The notes beneath the pieces were generated by a model that had not been told where the DNA came from, did no database searches, and saw only the letters and a list, made by a program, of their open reading frames with translations. 64,000 nt of DNA from Kitasatospora phosalacinea. GTDB taxonomy: Bacteria; Actinomycetota; Actinomycetes; Streptomycetales; Streptomycetaceae. Every line of letters starts with the position of its first letter. Positions within the stretch are counted from its first letter, which is position 1. The DNA lies in the NCBI RefSeq assembly GCF_000716545.1, contig NZ_JNWZ01000004.1, positions 62,001 through 126,000 on the forward strand, in the 5' to 3' direction. The position numbers and the translations under genes were made by a program. Of this stretch, positions 26,681 to 36,330 are shown piece after piece.

Positions 26681-28582
26681 TCAGCTCCGGGCGAGTGAAC
26701 GGGTGCTGACCAGTGCTTCGATCTTCTCCGCGACGGCCGGGCCGGTCAGCCCGATCTCGGCCATGATCTCGGCCCGCGAGGCGTGGTCGAGGAACTCCTG
26801 CGGGATGCCGAAGTCGCGCAGCGGGACGTCCACGTCGGCGTCGCGCAGCGCCTGGGCGATCGCGGAACCGACGCCGCCGGCCCGGCCGTTGTCCTCGACG
26901 GTGACCACCAGGCGGTGCTGGGCGGCCAGGCCGGGCAGGGCGGCGTCCACCGGCTTGACCCAGCGCGGGTCGACCACGGTGCTGGTGATGCCGCGTCCGG
27001 CGAGCAGTTCGGCGGCCTCCAGGCAGATCGGGGCCATTGCGCCGATCGAGACGATCAGCACGTCGGCGGCCTCGTCCGCGGTGCCGTCCTCGTGGCGGCG
27101 CAGCACGTCCATGCCGCCGACCTTGCCGACGGCGGGCACCGACGGGCCGACGTTGCCCTTGGAGTAGCGGACCACGGTGGGGGCGTCGTCGACCTCGACG
27201 GCCTCGCGCAGCTGCAGGCGGACCTGTTCGGCGTCGCGCGGGGCGGCCAGCCGCAGGCCGGGGACGACCTGCAGGATCGACATGTCCCACATGCCGTTGT
27301 GGGAGGCGCCGTCGGTGCCGGTGACGCCGGCCCGGTCGAGCACGAAGGTGACGCCGAGCCGGTGCAGCGCCACGTCCATCAGGACCTGGTCGAAGGCCCG
27401 GTTGAGGAAGGTCGCGTAGACCGCGACGACCGGGTGCAGGCCGTTGGTGGCCAGGCCGGCGGCGCACACCGCGGCGTGCTGCTCGGCGATGCCGACGTCG
27501 AAGATCCGGTCGGGGTACGCCTTGGCGAACGGGGCGAGTCCGACCGGGTGCAGCATGGCGGCGGTGATCGCGACCAGGTCGCGGCGCTCGCGGCCGAGCG
27601 CGACCATCTCCTCGCCGAACACCGACGTCCAGTCCTTGCCGGCGGTCTTCACCGGCAGGCCGGTGTCGGGGTGGATCACGCCGACCGCGTGGAAGCGGTC
27701 CTCGTCGTTGTTCTCGGCGGCGTGGTAGCCGCGGCCCTTCTCGGTGATGCAGTGCACGATGACCGGGCCGCCGAAGCCGCGCGCCTTGGTGAAGGCGGAC
27801 TCCAGGGCCTGGAGGTCGTGGCCGTCGATCGGGCCGATGTACTTCAGGCCGAGGTCCTCGAACATGCCCTGCGGGGCGATGAAGTCCTTCAGGCCCTTCT
27901 TGGCGCCGTGCAGGGTGTCGAACATCGCCTGGCCGACCACGGGGGTGCGCTGCAGCGCGTCCTTGCCCCAGGACAGGAAGCGCTCGTAGCCCTGGGTGGT
28001 GCGCAGCGTGGAGAGGTGGTTGGCGAGGCCGCCGATGGTCGGCGAGTAGGAGCGCTCGTTGTCGTTGACGACGATGACGATCGGCAGGTCGCGGCTGTCG
28101 GCGATGTTGTTGAGCGCCTCCCAGGCCATGCCGCCGGTGAGCGCGCCGTCGCCGATCACGGCGACCACGGGGCGGTCCTTGTGGCCCTGGATCTTGTTGG
28201 CCTTGGCCAGGCCGTCGGCGTAGCCGAGGACGGTGGAGGCGTGCGAGTTCTCGATCACGTCGTGCTCGGACTCGGCCCGCGAGGGGTAGCCGGACAGGCC
28301 GCCCTTCATCTTGAGCCGGGAGAAGTCCTGGCGGCCGGTGAGCAGCTTGTGGACGTAGCTCTGGTGGCCGGTGTCGAAGAGGATGCGGTCGCGCGGGGAG
28401 TCGAAGACCCGGTGCATCGCGAGCGTCAGCTCGACCACGCCGAGGTTGGGGCCGAGGTGGCCGCCGGTCTTGGAGACCTCCTCCACCAGGAAGCCGCGGA
28501 TCTCCTCGGCGAGCGCGGTCAGCTGCGCGGGCGTGAGTCGATCGAGATCGCGCGGTCCCCGAATGCGGGTCAGCAGGGCCAC
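26681..28582 (-). CDS. dxs: 1-deoxy-D-xylulose-5-phosphate synthase
   Basis: 633 residues from GTG after GGAGGA, giving [16 protein letters not shown] as in other Streptomyces Dxs; the frame runs 25 codons further up, without support. A thiamine-diphosphate enzyme that condenses pyruvate with glyceraldehyde-3-phosphate, the entry step of the MEP isoprenoid pathway. Key stretches: [16 protein letters not shown], the ThDP-binding [65 protein letters not shown] (catalytic Glu) and [18 protein letters not shown]. Monocistronic between its terminator and the terminator of the sugar-transport operon. Confidence 0.97.
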   Translation of the reverse strand: MALLTRIRGPRDLDRLTPAQLTALAEEIRGFLVEEVSKTGGHLGPNLGVVELTLAMHRVFDSPRDRILFDTGHQSYVHKLLTGRQDFSRLKMKGGLSGYPSRAESEHDVIENSHASTVLGYADGLAKANKIQGHKDRPVVAVIGDGALTGGMAWEALNNIADSRDLPIVIVVNDNERSYSPTIGGLANHLSTLRTTQGYERFLSWGKDALQRTPVVGQAMFDTLHGAKKGLKDFIAPQGMFEDLGLKYIGPIDGHDLQALESAFTKARGFGGPVIVHCITEKGRGYHAAENNDEDRFHAVGVIHPDTGLPVKTAGKDWTSVFGEEMVALGRERRDLVAITAAMLHPVGLAPFAKAYPDRIFDVGIAEQHAAVCAAGLATNGLHPVVAVYATFLNRAFDQVLMDVALHRLGVTFVLDRAGVTGTDGASHNGMWDMSILQVVPGLRLAAPRDAEQVRLQLREAVEVDDAPTVVRYSKGNVGPSVPAVGKVGGMDVLRRHEDGTADEAADVLIVSIGAMAPICLEAAELLAGRGITSTVVDPRWVKPVDAALPGLAAQHRLVVTVEDNGRAGGVGSAIAQALRDADVDVPLRDFGIPQEFLDHASRAEIMAEIGLTGPAVAEKIEALVSTRSLARS

Positions 28583-28719
28583 CCGTTCCTCCTCGTCCAA
28601 GTTCTCGCGCCCGCATGGGCCCGGAGGGCGTACGCCCCGCTTGAGTCTAATGTCCATTACCGGTCCGTAGTGCGGCGGGCAACCCGACCAGCTCTTCGGG
28701 TGGCCGGGCGCCGAACGCG

Positions 28720-28769
28720 CCGAACCGCGCGGCCGGCCCCTGGTATGGGGCGCGGCTCGCGCGGTTCGG
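28720..28769 (-). terminator. Terminator of the xyl-type transport operon
   Basis: CCGAACCGCGCG (28720-28731) and CGCGCGGTTCGG (28758-28769), a 12-bp perfect stem starting 15 bases past the permease stop. Confidence 0.75.
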
Positions 28770-28783
28770 GGTCGGGCCGGGGG

Positions 28784-30052
28784 TCAGCCGCGGCCGTGGG
28801 ACTTCTGGGTGCGGCGGGAGACCGAGTCCAGGACCACCGCGGCGAGCAGCACCGCGCCGGTGATCATGTACTGGATGGCCTGCTGGGCGTGGACCATGTC
28901 CAGACCGGTGGTGATGGACTGGATGACCAGCGCGCCGAGCAGCGCCGACCAGGTCTTGCCGCGGCCGCCGAAGAGGCTGGTGCCGCCGATGACGGCGGCG
29001 GCGATGGCGCTCATCAGCACGTTGCCGCTGCCCAGCGCCTTGTCCGCGGAGCCCTGCTGGGAGGCGATGAACAGGCCGCCGAAGCCGGCCAGGCCGGCCG
29101 AGATCATGTAGACCGAGATCCGGACCCAGGCGACGTTGATGCCCGCGCGGCGGGCCGCCTCGATGCCGCCGCCGACCGCGAAGATCTGCCGGCCGTAGCC
29201 GGTGCGGCGCAGCACGAAGTCGCCGAGCGCGACGACGCCGACCAGGATCACCAGCGGCAGCGGCAGGCCGCTGTCCTGGTTGAGCATGTAGGCGGCGACC
29301 AGCACCACGACGCCGATCACGCCGGTGCGCAGCGCGATCTCGCTGACCGGGCGGGCGGGCAGGCCGGCCGAGGAGCGGCGGCGGGAGTCGAGCAGCTGGC
29401 CGCCGGCGAACAGCACGATGGTGACGATCGCGAACAGCCAGGCCCAGAGGATGTCGCCGTCGCCCAGGAAGTAGGTGTCCAGGTTGGCGACGACGCCGTC
29501 CATCGGGTTGTTGACGGTGCCGAGTTCGCCCAGGACGAGCATCTGGAGGCCGTTCCAGGCCAGCATGCCGGCCAGGGTGACGACGAACGCGGGGACGCCG
29601 ATCTTGGCGAAGAAGTAGCCGTGCAGGGCGCCGATGGCGATCGCGGAGACGATCGCCAGCAGGATGGCGAGCCACTCGTTGAGGCCCTGGCGGACCGACA
29701 GCACCGAGGTGATGGCGGCGGTGGCGCCGGCCACCGAGCCGAGCGACAGGTCGATCTCGCCGAGCAGCAGCACGAACACCACGCCGACCGCGATCAGGCC
29801 GGGGCCCGCGATCCACTTGGTGATGTTGGTGAGGTTGTTGGCGTTGAGGAAGGTGCCGGTCTTGAACTGGAAGATCGCGGCGATGATGATCAGGCCGACG
29901 ACCACCGGCAGCGAGCCGAGCTCACCGCTGCGGATCTTGCGGGTGAACTCGTCGAAGTAACCGGCCAGGCCCTCCTTGCGGACCAGCAGGCGCGGGTCGA
30001 TGGCCGGGGGGGCCGTTTCGACCGGGGTCGTGGTGGTGGGGTCGGTGGTCAC
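28784..30052 (-). CDS. xylH: Sugar ABC transporter permease (XylH type)
   Basis: 422 residues from GTG overlapping the stop of the ATPase gene (GTGA). About ten membrane helices after a Thr/Pro-rich N-terminus; BPD_transp_2 family, recognised from VVGLIIIAAIFQFKTGTFLNANNLTNI, LLGEIDLSLGSVAGATAAI, VPAFVVTLAGMLAWNGLQMLVLG and GYGRQIFAVGGGIEAARRAGINVAWVRISVYMISAGLAGFGG, with AAVIGGTSLFGGRGKTWSALLGALV near the end. The extra 100 or so residues between helices match the xylose subfamily. It imports a pentose or related monosaccharide with the ATPase and binding protein encoded upstream. Confidence 0.9.
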   Translation of the reverse strand: MTTDPTTTTPVETAPPAIDPRLLVRKEGLAGYFDEFTRKIRSGELGSLPVVVGLIIIAAIFQFKTGTFLNANNLTNITKWIAGPGLIAVGVVFVLLLGEIDLSLGSVAGATAAITSVLSVRQGLNEWLAILLAIVSAIAIGALHGYFFAKIGVPAFVVTLAGMLAWNGLQMLVLGELGTVNNPMDGVVANLDTYFLGDGDILWAWLFAIVTIVLFAGGQLLDSRRRSSAGLPARPVSEIALRTGVIGVVVLVAAYMLNQDSGLPLPLVILVGVVALGDFVLRRTGYGRQIFAVGGGIEAARRAGINVAWVRISVYMISAGLAGFGGLFIASQQGSADKALGSGNVLMSAIAAAVIGGTSLFGGRGKTWSALLGALVIQSITTGLDMVHAQQAIQYMITGAVLLAAVVLDSVSRRTQKSHGRG

Positions 30053-30828
30053 TTCGCTTCCTCCGCGATTCGGGCCTGGCGCCGTGTCACCGCGTTGTCG
30101 GTGGCGCCGGTGATGGCGGAGATGATCTCCTCGTGCGAGGTGGTGGCCACCTCGAAGCTGCCGTTGTTGCGGCCCAGGCGGAGCACCGCGACGGTGTCCG
30201 CGACGGCCTTGACGTCGGCCATGTTGTGGCTGATCAGGATCACGCCGAGGCCGCGCTGGCGGAGCCGCTCGACCAGGTCCAGGACCTGGGCGGTCTGCTC
30301 GACGCCGAGGGCGGCGGTGGGCTCGTCCAGGATGACGATCTTGGGGTCGCCGACCAGGGCGCGGGCGATCGCGACCACCTGGCGCTGACCGCCGGAGAGG
30401 CCCGCGATCGGGATGCGGACGCTGGGGATGCGGATCGACAGGGTGTCGAGGAGCTCGCGGGCGCGCTTCTCCATCGCGACCTCGTCCAGGGTGCCGAAGC
30501 GCTTGAGCTCGCGGCCGAGGAAGAGGTTGCCGACCACGTCGAGGTTGTCGCAGAGCGCGAGGTCCTGGTAGACGGTGGCGACGCCGAGCTGCTGGGCGTC
30601 CTGCGGGCGGTTGATGTTGACCGCCTTGCCCTCCCACTCGATGACGCCCTCGTCGATCGGGTGGACGCCCGCGATGGTCTTCACCAGGGTGGACTTACCG
30701 GCACCGTTGTCGCCGACCAGGGCGACGACCTCGCCCGCGTGGACCTCCAAGTGCACGTCGGTGAGCGCCTGGACGGCACCGAAGCGCTTGGAGACCCCGC
30801 GCAACGCCAGTACGGGTGCGCCTGTCAC
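30049..30828 (-). CDS. xylG: Sugar ABC transporter ATP-binding protein (XylG type, single domain)
   Basis: 259 residues from GTG with AAGGAG 9 bases upstream; a TTG three codons earlier would sit on top of that site. Walker A GDNGAGKST (about 36-44), Q-loop VYQDLALCDNL, signature LSGGQRQ, Walker B IVILDEPTAALG and H-loop LISHNMADV. E. coli XylG is a double ATPase of about 500 residues; this is a one-domain version that must work as a homodimer, as in other actinobacterial members. Overlaps the permease gene by 4 bases. Confidence 0.93.
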   Translation of the reverse strand: MTGAPVLALRGVSKRFGAVQALTDVHLEVHAGEVVALVGDNGAGKSTLVKTIAGVHPIDEGVIEWEGKAVNINRPQDAQQLGVATVYQDLALCDNLDVVGNLFLGRELKRFGTLDEVAMEKRARELLDTLSIRIPSVRIPIAGLSGGQRQVVAIARALVGDPKIVILDEPTAALGVEQTAQVLDLVERLRQRGLGVILISHNMADVKAVADTVAVLRLGRNNGSFEVATTSHEEIISAITGATDNAVTRRQARIAEEAK

Positions 30829-30930
30829 GTGAACCAACTCCTTGAGTCCCGTGCCGGACCTGACGTTTCCGGCACGGCCGTCCCGCGCGCCGGGCCGGGC
30901 ACGCGGGGTAGTGCTGTGGGTGAAGCGGAG

Positions 30931-30969
30931 CGGGCGGGGGCTCCCGGGTGGTCAGGGAGCCCCCGCCCG
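30931..30969 (-). terminator. Attenuating hairpin between xylF and xylG
   Basis: Perfect 15-bp stem (30931-30945 with 30955-30969) and a 9-base loop, just after the xylF stop and 103 bases before xylG. It would let the binding protein be made in excess over the ATPase and permease and shield the xylF mRNA 3' end. Confidence 0.8.
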
Positions 30970-30976
30970 GCGGGTG

Positions 30977-32074
30977 TTACTGCAGGCCGGCCGCGGTGCA
31001 GGCGGCGGCGTAGTCGGCGGTGCAGATGTCCGAGACCTTGTACAGGCCGTCGGCGATCACGGTGTCCTTGATGTTCGCCTTGGTGACGACCTTCGGGTCC
31101 AGCAGCTGGGCCGGGATGCCCTTGTCGGTGTCGCTGTCGATGGTCGAGGTGGCGACGGACTTGATGTCCTTGCCCTGCAGCAGGTTCACCGCGAGCTGGG
31201 CGGCCGAGTCGGCCAGCGGCTTGTAGGCCTTGTAGATGGTGTAGGCCTGGTCGCCGGAGACCAGTCGCTGGATGGCGTCGAGGCCCGCGTCCTGGCCGCC
31301 GACCGGGACGTTGATGCCCTGGGACTTCAGCTGGGTGATGATCGCGGCGGCCATGCCGTCGTTGGCGGAGTAGACGGCCTGGAAGCCGTCCTTGCCGAGC
31401 TGCGAGATCGCGGCGCCGACCTTCTGGCCCGCGACGGTGGGCTTCCACTCGCCGCTCTGCTCGTAGACGACCTTCTTGACCTTGCTGTCCAGCACCTTGT
31501 GGGCACCGGCCTTGAACTTGCCGGCGTTCGGGTCGGCGTCGTCACCGTTGATCATCACGACGTTGGCGTCGGCGGCCTTGTCGCCCAGCGCCTCGACCAG
31601 GGCCTGGCCCTGCAGCTCGCCGACCTTCTCGTTGTCGAAGGAGACGTAGGCCGAGACCGGGCCGGTGGCCAGGCGGTCGTACGCGACGACCTTGACGTTC
31701 TTCTTGGCGGCCTCGGCGACCCAGGCCTGGGTGGACTTGGCGTCGAACGCGTCGAGGATGATCACCTTGACGCCCTGGGCGATCAGGGTGTCGAACTGCT
31801 GCTTCTGCTTGGCGGCGGAACCCTCGGCGTTGTTGTACTCGACCTTGCAGTCGGCACACAGCTCCTTGACCTTGGCCTCGATGAACGGCTTGTCGAAGGA
31901 CTCGTAGCGGGTCGAGGACGCGTTCTCCGGCAGCAGCAGGCCGATCGACTTGTTGTTGCCCGAACCCGCGTCGCCGCTCTTCTTGTCGTCGCCGGCCTTG
32001 CCGCAGGCGGCCATGGTCAGAGCCATCGAGACAGCGACAGTACCGACGGCGACGCGACGCATCATTGCGTTCAT
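30977..32074 (-). CDS. xylF: Sugar-binding lipoprotein (XylF type)
   Basis: 365 residues starting MNAMMRRVAVGTVAVSMALTMAACGK: signal peptide with lipobox MAAC, Cys at 24. Periplasmic-binding-protein type I fold: SIGLLLPENASSTRYESFDKPFIEA, LIAQGVKVIILDAFDAKSTQAWV, KKNVKVVAYDRLATGPVSAYVSFDNEKVGELQGQALV and INGDDADPNAGKFKAGAH, all close to xylose-binding proteins. Two extra Cys near the N-terminus (ELCADCKVEY) and two near the C-terminus (DICTADYAAACTAAGLQ) may form disulfides. First gene of the transport operon, with GGAGGC 11 bases before ATG. Confidence 0.93.
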   Translation of the reverse strand: MNAMMRRVAVGTVAVSMALTMAACGKAGDDKKSGDAGSGNNKSIGLLLPENASSTRYESFDKPFIEAKVKELCADCKVEYNNAEGSAAKQKQQFDTLIAQGVKVIILDAFDAKSTQAWVAEAAKKNVKVVAYDRLATGPVSAYVSFDNEKVGELQGQALVEALGDKAADANVVMINGDDADPNAGKFKAGAHKVLDSKVKKVVYEQSGEWKPTVAGQKVGAAISQLGKDGFQAVYSANDGMAAAIITQLKSQGINVPVGGQDAGLDAIQRLVSGDQAYTIYKAYKPLADSAAQLAVNLLQGKDIKSVATSTIDSDTDKGIPAQLLDPKVVTKANIKDTVIADGLYKVSDICTADYAAACTAAGLQ

Positions 32075-32104
32075 GGTGGGGGGAGCCTCCCTGACAGAGC
32101 CGCG

Positions 32105-32157
32105 AATGTTGCGGCGAGGTGGGCAGGAGTCAACCCCGTCTCGAAGCTTGACGTCAA
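32105..32157 (-). promoter_or_regulatory. xylFGH promoter and palindrome
   Basis: On the minus strand, TTGACT (32128-32133), 17 bases, AACATT (32105-32110). About 15 bases upstream of the -35 is the perfect palindrome TTGACGTCAA (32148-32157), a candidate operator. Confidence 0.5.
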
Positions 32158-32202
32158 TAAGTAAACCCGGAAGCCCCCAGATCCAAACCCTTTCGTTATC
32201 TT

Positions 32203-32238
32203 CCTGAAGGCTCACTCGATATCGAGCGAGCCTTCAGG
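32203..32238 (-). terminator. Terminator of the ROK regulator
   Basis: A 36-base inverted repeat, CCTGAAGGCTC...GAGCCTTCAGG, with one mismatched pair and an uninterrupted CTCGATATCGAG core, 27 bases after the regulator stop and before the xylF promoter. Confidence 0.8.
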
Positions 32239-32264
32239 GCCCCGGCGGAAGGGTCGGCGCGGGG

Positions 32265-33434
32265 TCAGAGCACCCCGGTCTCCCCCATCTCGCTCATCAC
32301 CAGGGCCAGCGCGCCGAGCACCTCGGCCCGGCCGCCCAGCGTCCCCGGGACCACCGACAACTGCCGGGCGGCGCTGGGGATCGCGTACCGCGCCACCGAG
32401 TCCCGGATCGGGGAAAGCACCAGATCACCGGCTTCGGCGAGGTCTCCGCCGAGGATCACCCGGCGGGGGTTGAGCAGGTTGCACAGGGTGGCCACGCCCA
32501 TGCCGATCTGGCGGCCCGCGTCGGCGATCACCCGACGGCAGCCCAGGTCGCCCTGCTGGGCCAGCCGCACCACCTTGCTCAGGCTCAACTCGCCGGGGTG
32601 GTTGGCGTTCAAGAGGTTGAGCAGGTAGCGGGAGCCCACGAAGGTCTCCAGGCAGCCCCGGTTGCCGCAGCGGCACACCGGCCCCGCCTCGTCCAGCGTG
32701 ATGTGGCCGATCTCGCCCGCGGTACCCCCCGGGCCCCGGTAGATCTGGCTGTTGATCACCAGGCCGGAGCCCACGCCGCTGGCCACCTTGATGTACGCCA
32801 GGTCGCCCAGGCCCCGCCCGGCGCCCCACACCAGCTCGCCCAGCGCGCCCAGGTTGGCGTCGTTGTCCACGTGCACCGGCATGCTCAGCCGTCCGGCCAG
32901 CTCCTGGCCCGGCATCACGCCCGTCCAGCCCGGCAGGATCGCGCTCGAACCGAGCGCCCCGGTCTCCACGTCGATCGGGCCCGGCACGCCCAGGCCCACC
33001 CCGATCACCTTGTCCGCCGGGAAGCCGGCCTGCCCCAGCAGCCGCTCCACCATCCGCTCGGCCCGGTCGAAGCCCTGCTGCGCGGAGACGTCCACGTCCA
33101 GCGGCTCGCTCTCCTCGGCCAGCACCCGGTGCGCCAGGTTGCCCACCGCCACCCGCAGGTGGGTGTGCCCGAAGTCCACGCCCACCACGATCCCGGCGTC
33201 CCCGCTCAGCGACACGCTGCGCGCCCGCCGCCCGCCCGAGGAGGTGTCCGCCACCACCACGGTGCCGGATTCCTTGAGCTCGCGGACGATGTTGGACACC
33301 GTCGCGGCCGACAGCCCCGTGCCCCGGGCGATCTCCGCCTGGGTCAGCGATCCGGCCATCCGCACCGCTCGCAGCACCCGTTCGAGATTCGCCCGGTGCA
33401 GTGAGGACTGCGATCCCGGTGTGTCCGTCGACAT
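32265..33434 (-). CDS. rok7B7: ROK-family transcriptional regulator (Rok7B7-like)
   Basis: 389 residues from ATG after GGAGGG. N-terminal winged HTH (about 12-75) with LTQAEIARGTGLSAATVSNIVRELKESGTV; then a ROK sugar-kinase-like domain with GIVVGVDFGHTHLRVAVGNL (phosphate motif), GVGLGVPGPID, and the ROK zinc site in HITLDEAGPVCRCGNRGCLETFVG (CRCGxxGCLE). In Streptomyces the rok7B7 gene lies next to xylFGH, as here, and its product affects sugar uptake and antibiotic control; identity rests on that synteny, which I recall and did not check. It has a repeat-rich operator region ahead of its own start. Confidence 0.87.
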   Translation of the reverse strand: MSTDTPGSQSSLHRANLERVLRAVRMAGSLTQAEIARGTGLSAATVSNIVRELKESGTVVVADTSSGGRRARSVSLSGDAGIVVGVDFGHTHLRVAVGNLAHRVLAEESEPLDVDVSAQQGFDRAERMVERLLGQAGFPADKVIGVGLGVPGPIDVETGALGSSAILPGWTGVMPGQELAGRLSMPVHVDNDANLGALGELVWGAGRGLGDLAYIKVASGVGSGLVINSQIYRGPGGTAGEIGHITLDEAGPVCRCGNRGCLETFVGSRYLLNLLNANHPGELSLSKVVRLAQQGDLGCRRVIADAGRQIGMGVATLCNLLNPRRVILGGDLAEAGDLVLSPIRDSVARYAIPSAARQLSVVPGTLGGRAEVLGALALVMSEMGETGVL

Positions 33435-33466
33435 GTTCCACCCTCCAGGGCGCACTTGCGGTTCGT

Positions 33467-33507
33467 CTGAAGTTCAGCTTCAACTTCTCAGCTTCAACTT
33501 CTGAACT
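33467..33507. promoter_or_regulatory. Tandem-repeat operator ahead of the ROK gene
   Basis: Two perfect adjacent copies of CAGCTTCAACTTCT (33475-33488 and 33489-33502) are bracketed by AGTTCAG (33471-33477) and its complement CTGAACT (33501-33507). The left bracket is itself palindromic (CTGAAGTTCAG, 33467-33477). A likely autoregulatory binding array 33 bases before the ROK start. Confidence 0.65.
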
Positions 33508-33611
33508 CTATGCTCCGCTACTGCTCGGAGGGGGAGTCAAGCACGAACACGGATCGTTACTCGCATGGGAGGATTCCCGGTAACCCGAGCCCTGACGAAG
33601 GAGTCCTGCGA

Positions 33612-36176
33612 GTGCCTGGCACCAACTTGACCCGTGAGGAGGCCCGCACCCGGGCCGCACTCCTGGCCGTGGACGCGTACGAGATCGAGCTCGACCTGAG
33701 CTCCGCGCGCGCGGGCGGCACCTTCCGGTCCACCACAGTGGTCCGGTTCACCGCGGCCGAACCCGGCGCCTCCACCTTCATCGACCTGGTCGCCCCGGCC
33801 GTGAGCGAGATCGTCCTCAACGGCCGCGCCCTGCCGCTGGAGAACTTCGCCGACAGCCGCATCGCGCTGCCCGACCTGGCCGCCGAGAACGAGCTGCGGG
33901 TCGTCGCCGACTGCGCCTACACCAACACCGGCGAGGGGCTGCACCGCTTCGTCGACCCCGCCGACGGCGAGACCTACCTCTACACCCAGTTCGAGGTTCC
34001 CGACGCCCGCCGCGTCTTCGCCAACTTCGAGCAGCCCGACCTGAAGGCCACCTTCGCCTTCACCGTCACCGCCCCCGCCGGCTGGGTCGTGGTCTCCAAC
34101 TCCCCCACCCCCGAGCCCGCCGGCGACGGCGAGACCCGGGTGTGGGCCTTCGAGCCCACCCCCCGGATGTCCACCTACATCACCGCGCTGGTCGCCGGCC
34201 CCTACGTCGGCGTCTTCGACAGCTACGAGAACGGCGCCCAGCGCGTGCCGCTCGGCGTGTACTGCCGCCCGTCGCTGCGCGAGTACCTGGACGCGGACGC
34301 GATCTTCGCGGTGACCCGGCAGGGCTTCGACTACTTCCAGGAGAAGTTCGACTTCCCCTACCCCTTCGCCAAGTACGACCAGCTGTTCGTCCCGGAGTTC
34401 AACGCCGGCGCGATGGAGAACGCGGGCGCCGTCACCTTCCGCGACCAGTACGTCTTCCGCTCCAAGGTCACCGACGCCTCCTACGAGGCCCGGGCCGCGA
34501 CCATCCTGCACGAGCTCGCCCACATGTGGTTCGGCGACCTCGTCACCATGGAGTGGTGGAACGACCTGTGGCTGAACGAGTCCTTCGCCACCTTCGCCGA
34601 GGTCGTCTGCCAGGCCGAGGCCCCCGGCTCCAAGTGGCCGCACTCCTGGACCACCTTCGCCAACCAGATGAAGACCTGGGCCTACCGGCAGGACCAACTG
34701 CCCTCCACCCACCCGATCATGGCGGAGATCAACGACCTGGAGGACGTCCAGGTCAACTTCGACGGCATCACCTACGCCAAGGGCGCCTCCGTCCTCAAGC
34801 AGCTGGTCGCCTACGTCGGCCAGGACGCCTTCTTCCAGGGCGTGCGCGCCTACTTCAAGCGCCATGCCTGGGGCAACACCCGCCTCGCCGACCTGCTCGG
34901 CGCCCTGGAGGAGGCCAGCGGCCGCGACCTGCGCGCCTGGTCCGCCGCCTGGCTGGAGACCGCCGGCATCAACGTGCTGCGGCCGGAGCTGTCGGTGGCC
35001 GCCGACGGCACCATCGAGTCCTTCGCCGTCCTGCAGGAGGCCCCCGCGCTGCCCGCCGGCGCCCGCGGCGAGGCGGTCCTGCGCCCGCACCGGATCGCCG
35101 TCGGCCTGTACGAGCTCACCGACGGCAAGCTGGTGCGCACCGACCGGATCGAGCTCGACGTCGACGGCGAGCGCACCGCCGTCCCGCAGCTGACCGGCCG
35201 GAAGCGGCCCGCCGTGCTGCTGCTCAACGACGACGACCTCTCCTACGCGAAGGTCCGGCTCGACGCCGACTCGCTCGCCGTCGTCACCGCGCACCTCGGC
35301 GACTTCGCCGACTCGCTGCCGCGCGCCCTGTGCTGGGCCTCCGCCTGGGACATGACCCGCGACGGCGAACTCGCCACCCGCGACTACCTCTCGCTGGCCC
35401 TCTCCGGCCTGCAGCGCGAGAGCGACATCGGCGTGGTCCAGTCCGTCCAGCGCCAGGTCAAGCTCGCCCTGGAGCTGTACGCCGACCCCGCCTGGCGCGA
35501 GAGCGGCCTGCGGCGCTGGGCCGACGCCGCCCAGAGCGCCCTGCGCGAGGCCCCGGCCGGCAGCGACCACCAGCTCGCCTGGGCCCGCACGCTGGCCGGC
35601 GCCGCCCGCACCGACGAGCAGCTCGACCTGCTGGCCGGCCTGTTGGACGGCAGCGTGGAGATCGACGGCCTGGCCGTCGACGCCGAACTGCGCTGGAGCC
35701 TGCTCGGCCGGCTGGTCGCCACCGGGCGCGCGGACGAGGCCGCGATCGACGCCGAACTCGCCCGCGACAACACCTCCTCCGGGCAGGAGCACGCCGCGAC
35801 CTGCCGGGCGGCCCGGCCCACCGCCGAGGCCAAGGCCGAGGCGTGGGCGTCGGTGGTCGACTCCGACACGCTCACCAACTACGTCCAGGAGGCCGTCATC
35901 GCCGGCTTCCAGCAGCCCGACCAGCGGGAGCTGCTGGCCCCCTACACCGAGAAGTACTTCGCCTCGGTCAAGCAGGTGTGGGAGACCCGCAGCCACGAGA
36001 TCTCCCAGCAGATCATCGGCGGGCTCTACCCCTCCTACGCGGTCTCCCGGGCCACCCTGGACGCCACCGACGCGTGGCTCGCCACGGCGGACCCGGCGCC
36101 GGCGCTGCGCCGGCAGGTCGTCGAGGCGCGGGCGGGCGTGGAACGGGCGCTCAAGGCCCAGGCCGCCGACCGCTGA
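33612..36176 (+). CDS. pepN: Aminopeptidase N (M1 metallopeptidase)
   Basis: 854 residues from GTG with AAGGAG 8 bases upstream, beginning VPGTNLTREEARTRAALLAVDAYEIELDL. Cytoplasmic zinc aminopeptidase that trims N-terminal residues from peptides. The exopeptidase motif GAMEN is at 266-270. The zinc site HELAH at 300-304 has the third ligand E323 (LNESFA), 18 residues on. The C-terminal half is the helical ERAP1-like domain (DSLAVVTAHLGDFADSLPRALCWASAWDM...). Size and order match Streptomyces PepN. Starts after a 177-base region shared with the divergent ROK gene. Confidence 0.96.
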   Translation: MPGTNLTREEARTRAALLAVDAYEIELDLSSARAGGTFRSTTVVRFTAAEPGASTFIDLVAPAVSEIVLNGRALPLENFADSRIALPDLAAENELRVVADCAYTNTGEGLHRFVDPADGETYLYTQFEVPDARRVFANFEQPDLKATFAFTVTAPAGWVVVSNSPTPEPAGDGETRVWAFEPTPRMSTYITALVAGPYVGVFDSYENGAQRVPLGVYCRPSLREYLDADAIFAVTRQGFDYFQEKFDFPYPFAKYDQLFVPEFNAGAMENAGAVTFRDQYVFRSKVTDASYEARAATILHELAHMWFGDLVTMEWWNDLWLNESFATFAEVVCQAEAPGSKWPHSWTTFANQMKTWAYRQDQLPSTHPIMAEINDLEDVQVNFDGITYAKGASVLKQLVAYVGQDAFFQGVRAYFKRHAWGNTRLADLLGALEEASGRDLRAWSAAWLETAGINVLRPELSVAADGTIESFAVLQEAPALPAGARGEAVLRPHRIAVGLYELTDGKLVRTDRIELDVDGERTAVPQLTGRKRPAVLLLNDDDLSYAKVRLDADSLAVVTAHLGDFADSLPRALCWASAWDMTRDGELATRDYLSLALSGLQRESDIGVVQSVQRQVKLALELYADPAWRESGLRRWADAAQSALREAPAGSDHQLAWARTLAGAARTDEQLDLLAGLLDGSVEIDGLAVDAELRWSLLGRLVATGRADEAAIDAELARDNTSSGQEHAATCRAARPTAEAKAEAWASVVDSDTLTNYVQEAVIAGFQQPDQRELLAPYTEKYFASVKQVWETRSHEISQQIIGGLYPSYAVSRATLDATDAWLATADPAPALRRQVVEARAGVERALKAQAADR

Positions 36177-36330
36177 GGAATCGGGGGCCCGGGGAGGGGC
36201 GGGGCCCAGGCTGCTGACGGTTCACTGCTGTTGCGTGCACGGGCTTCTGGTTCTCGTCACGGCACGCGGCAGCACGGACCTTCGACGGGCTCCGGCCGTC
36301 AGCAGCACGGGCCCGCCCTTCCCCGAGCCC

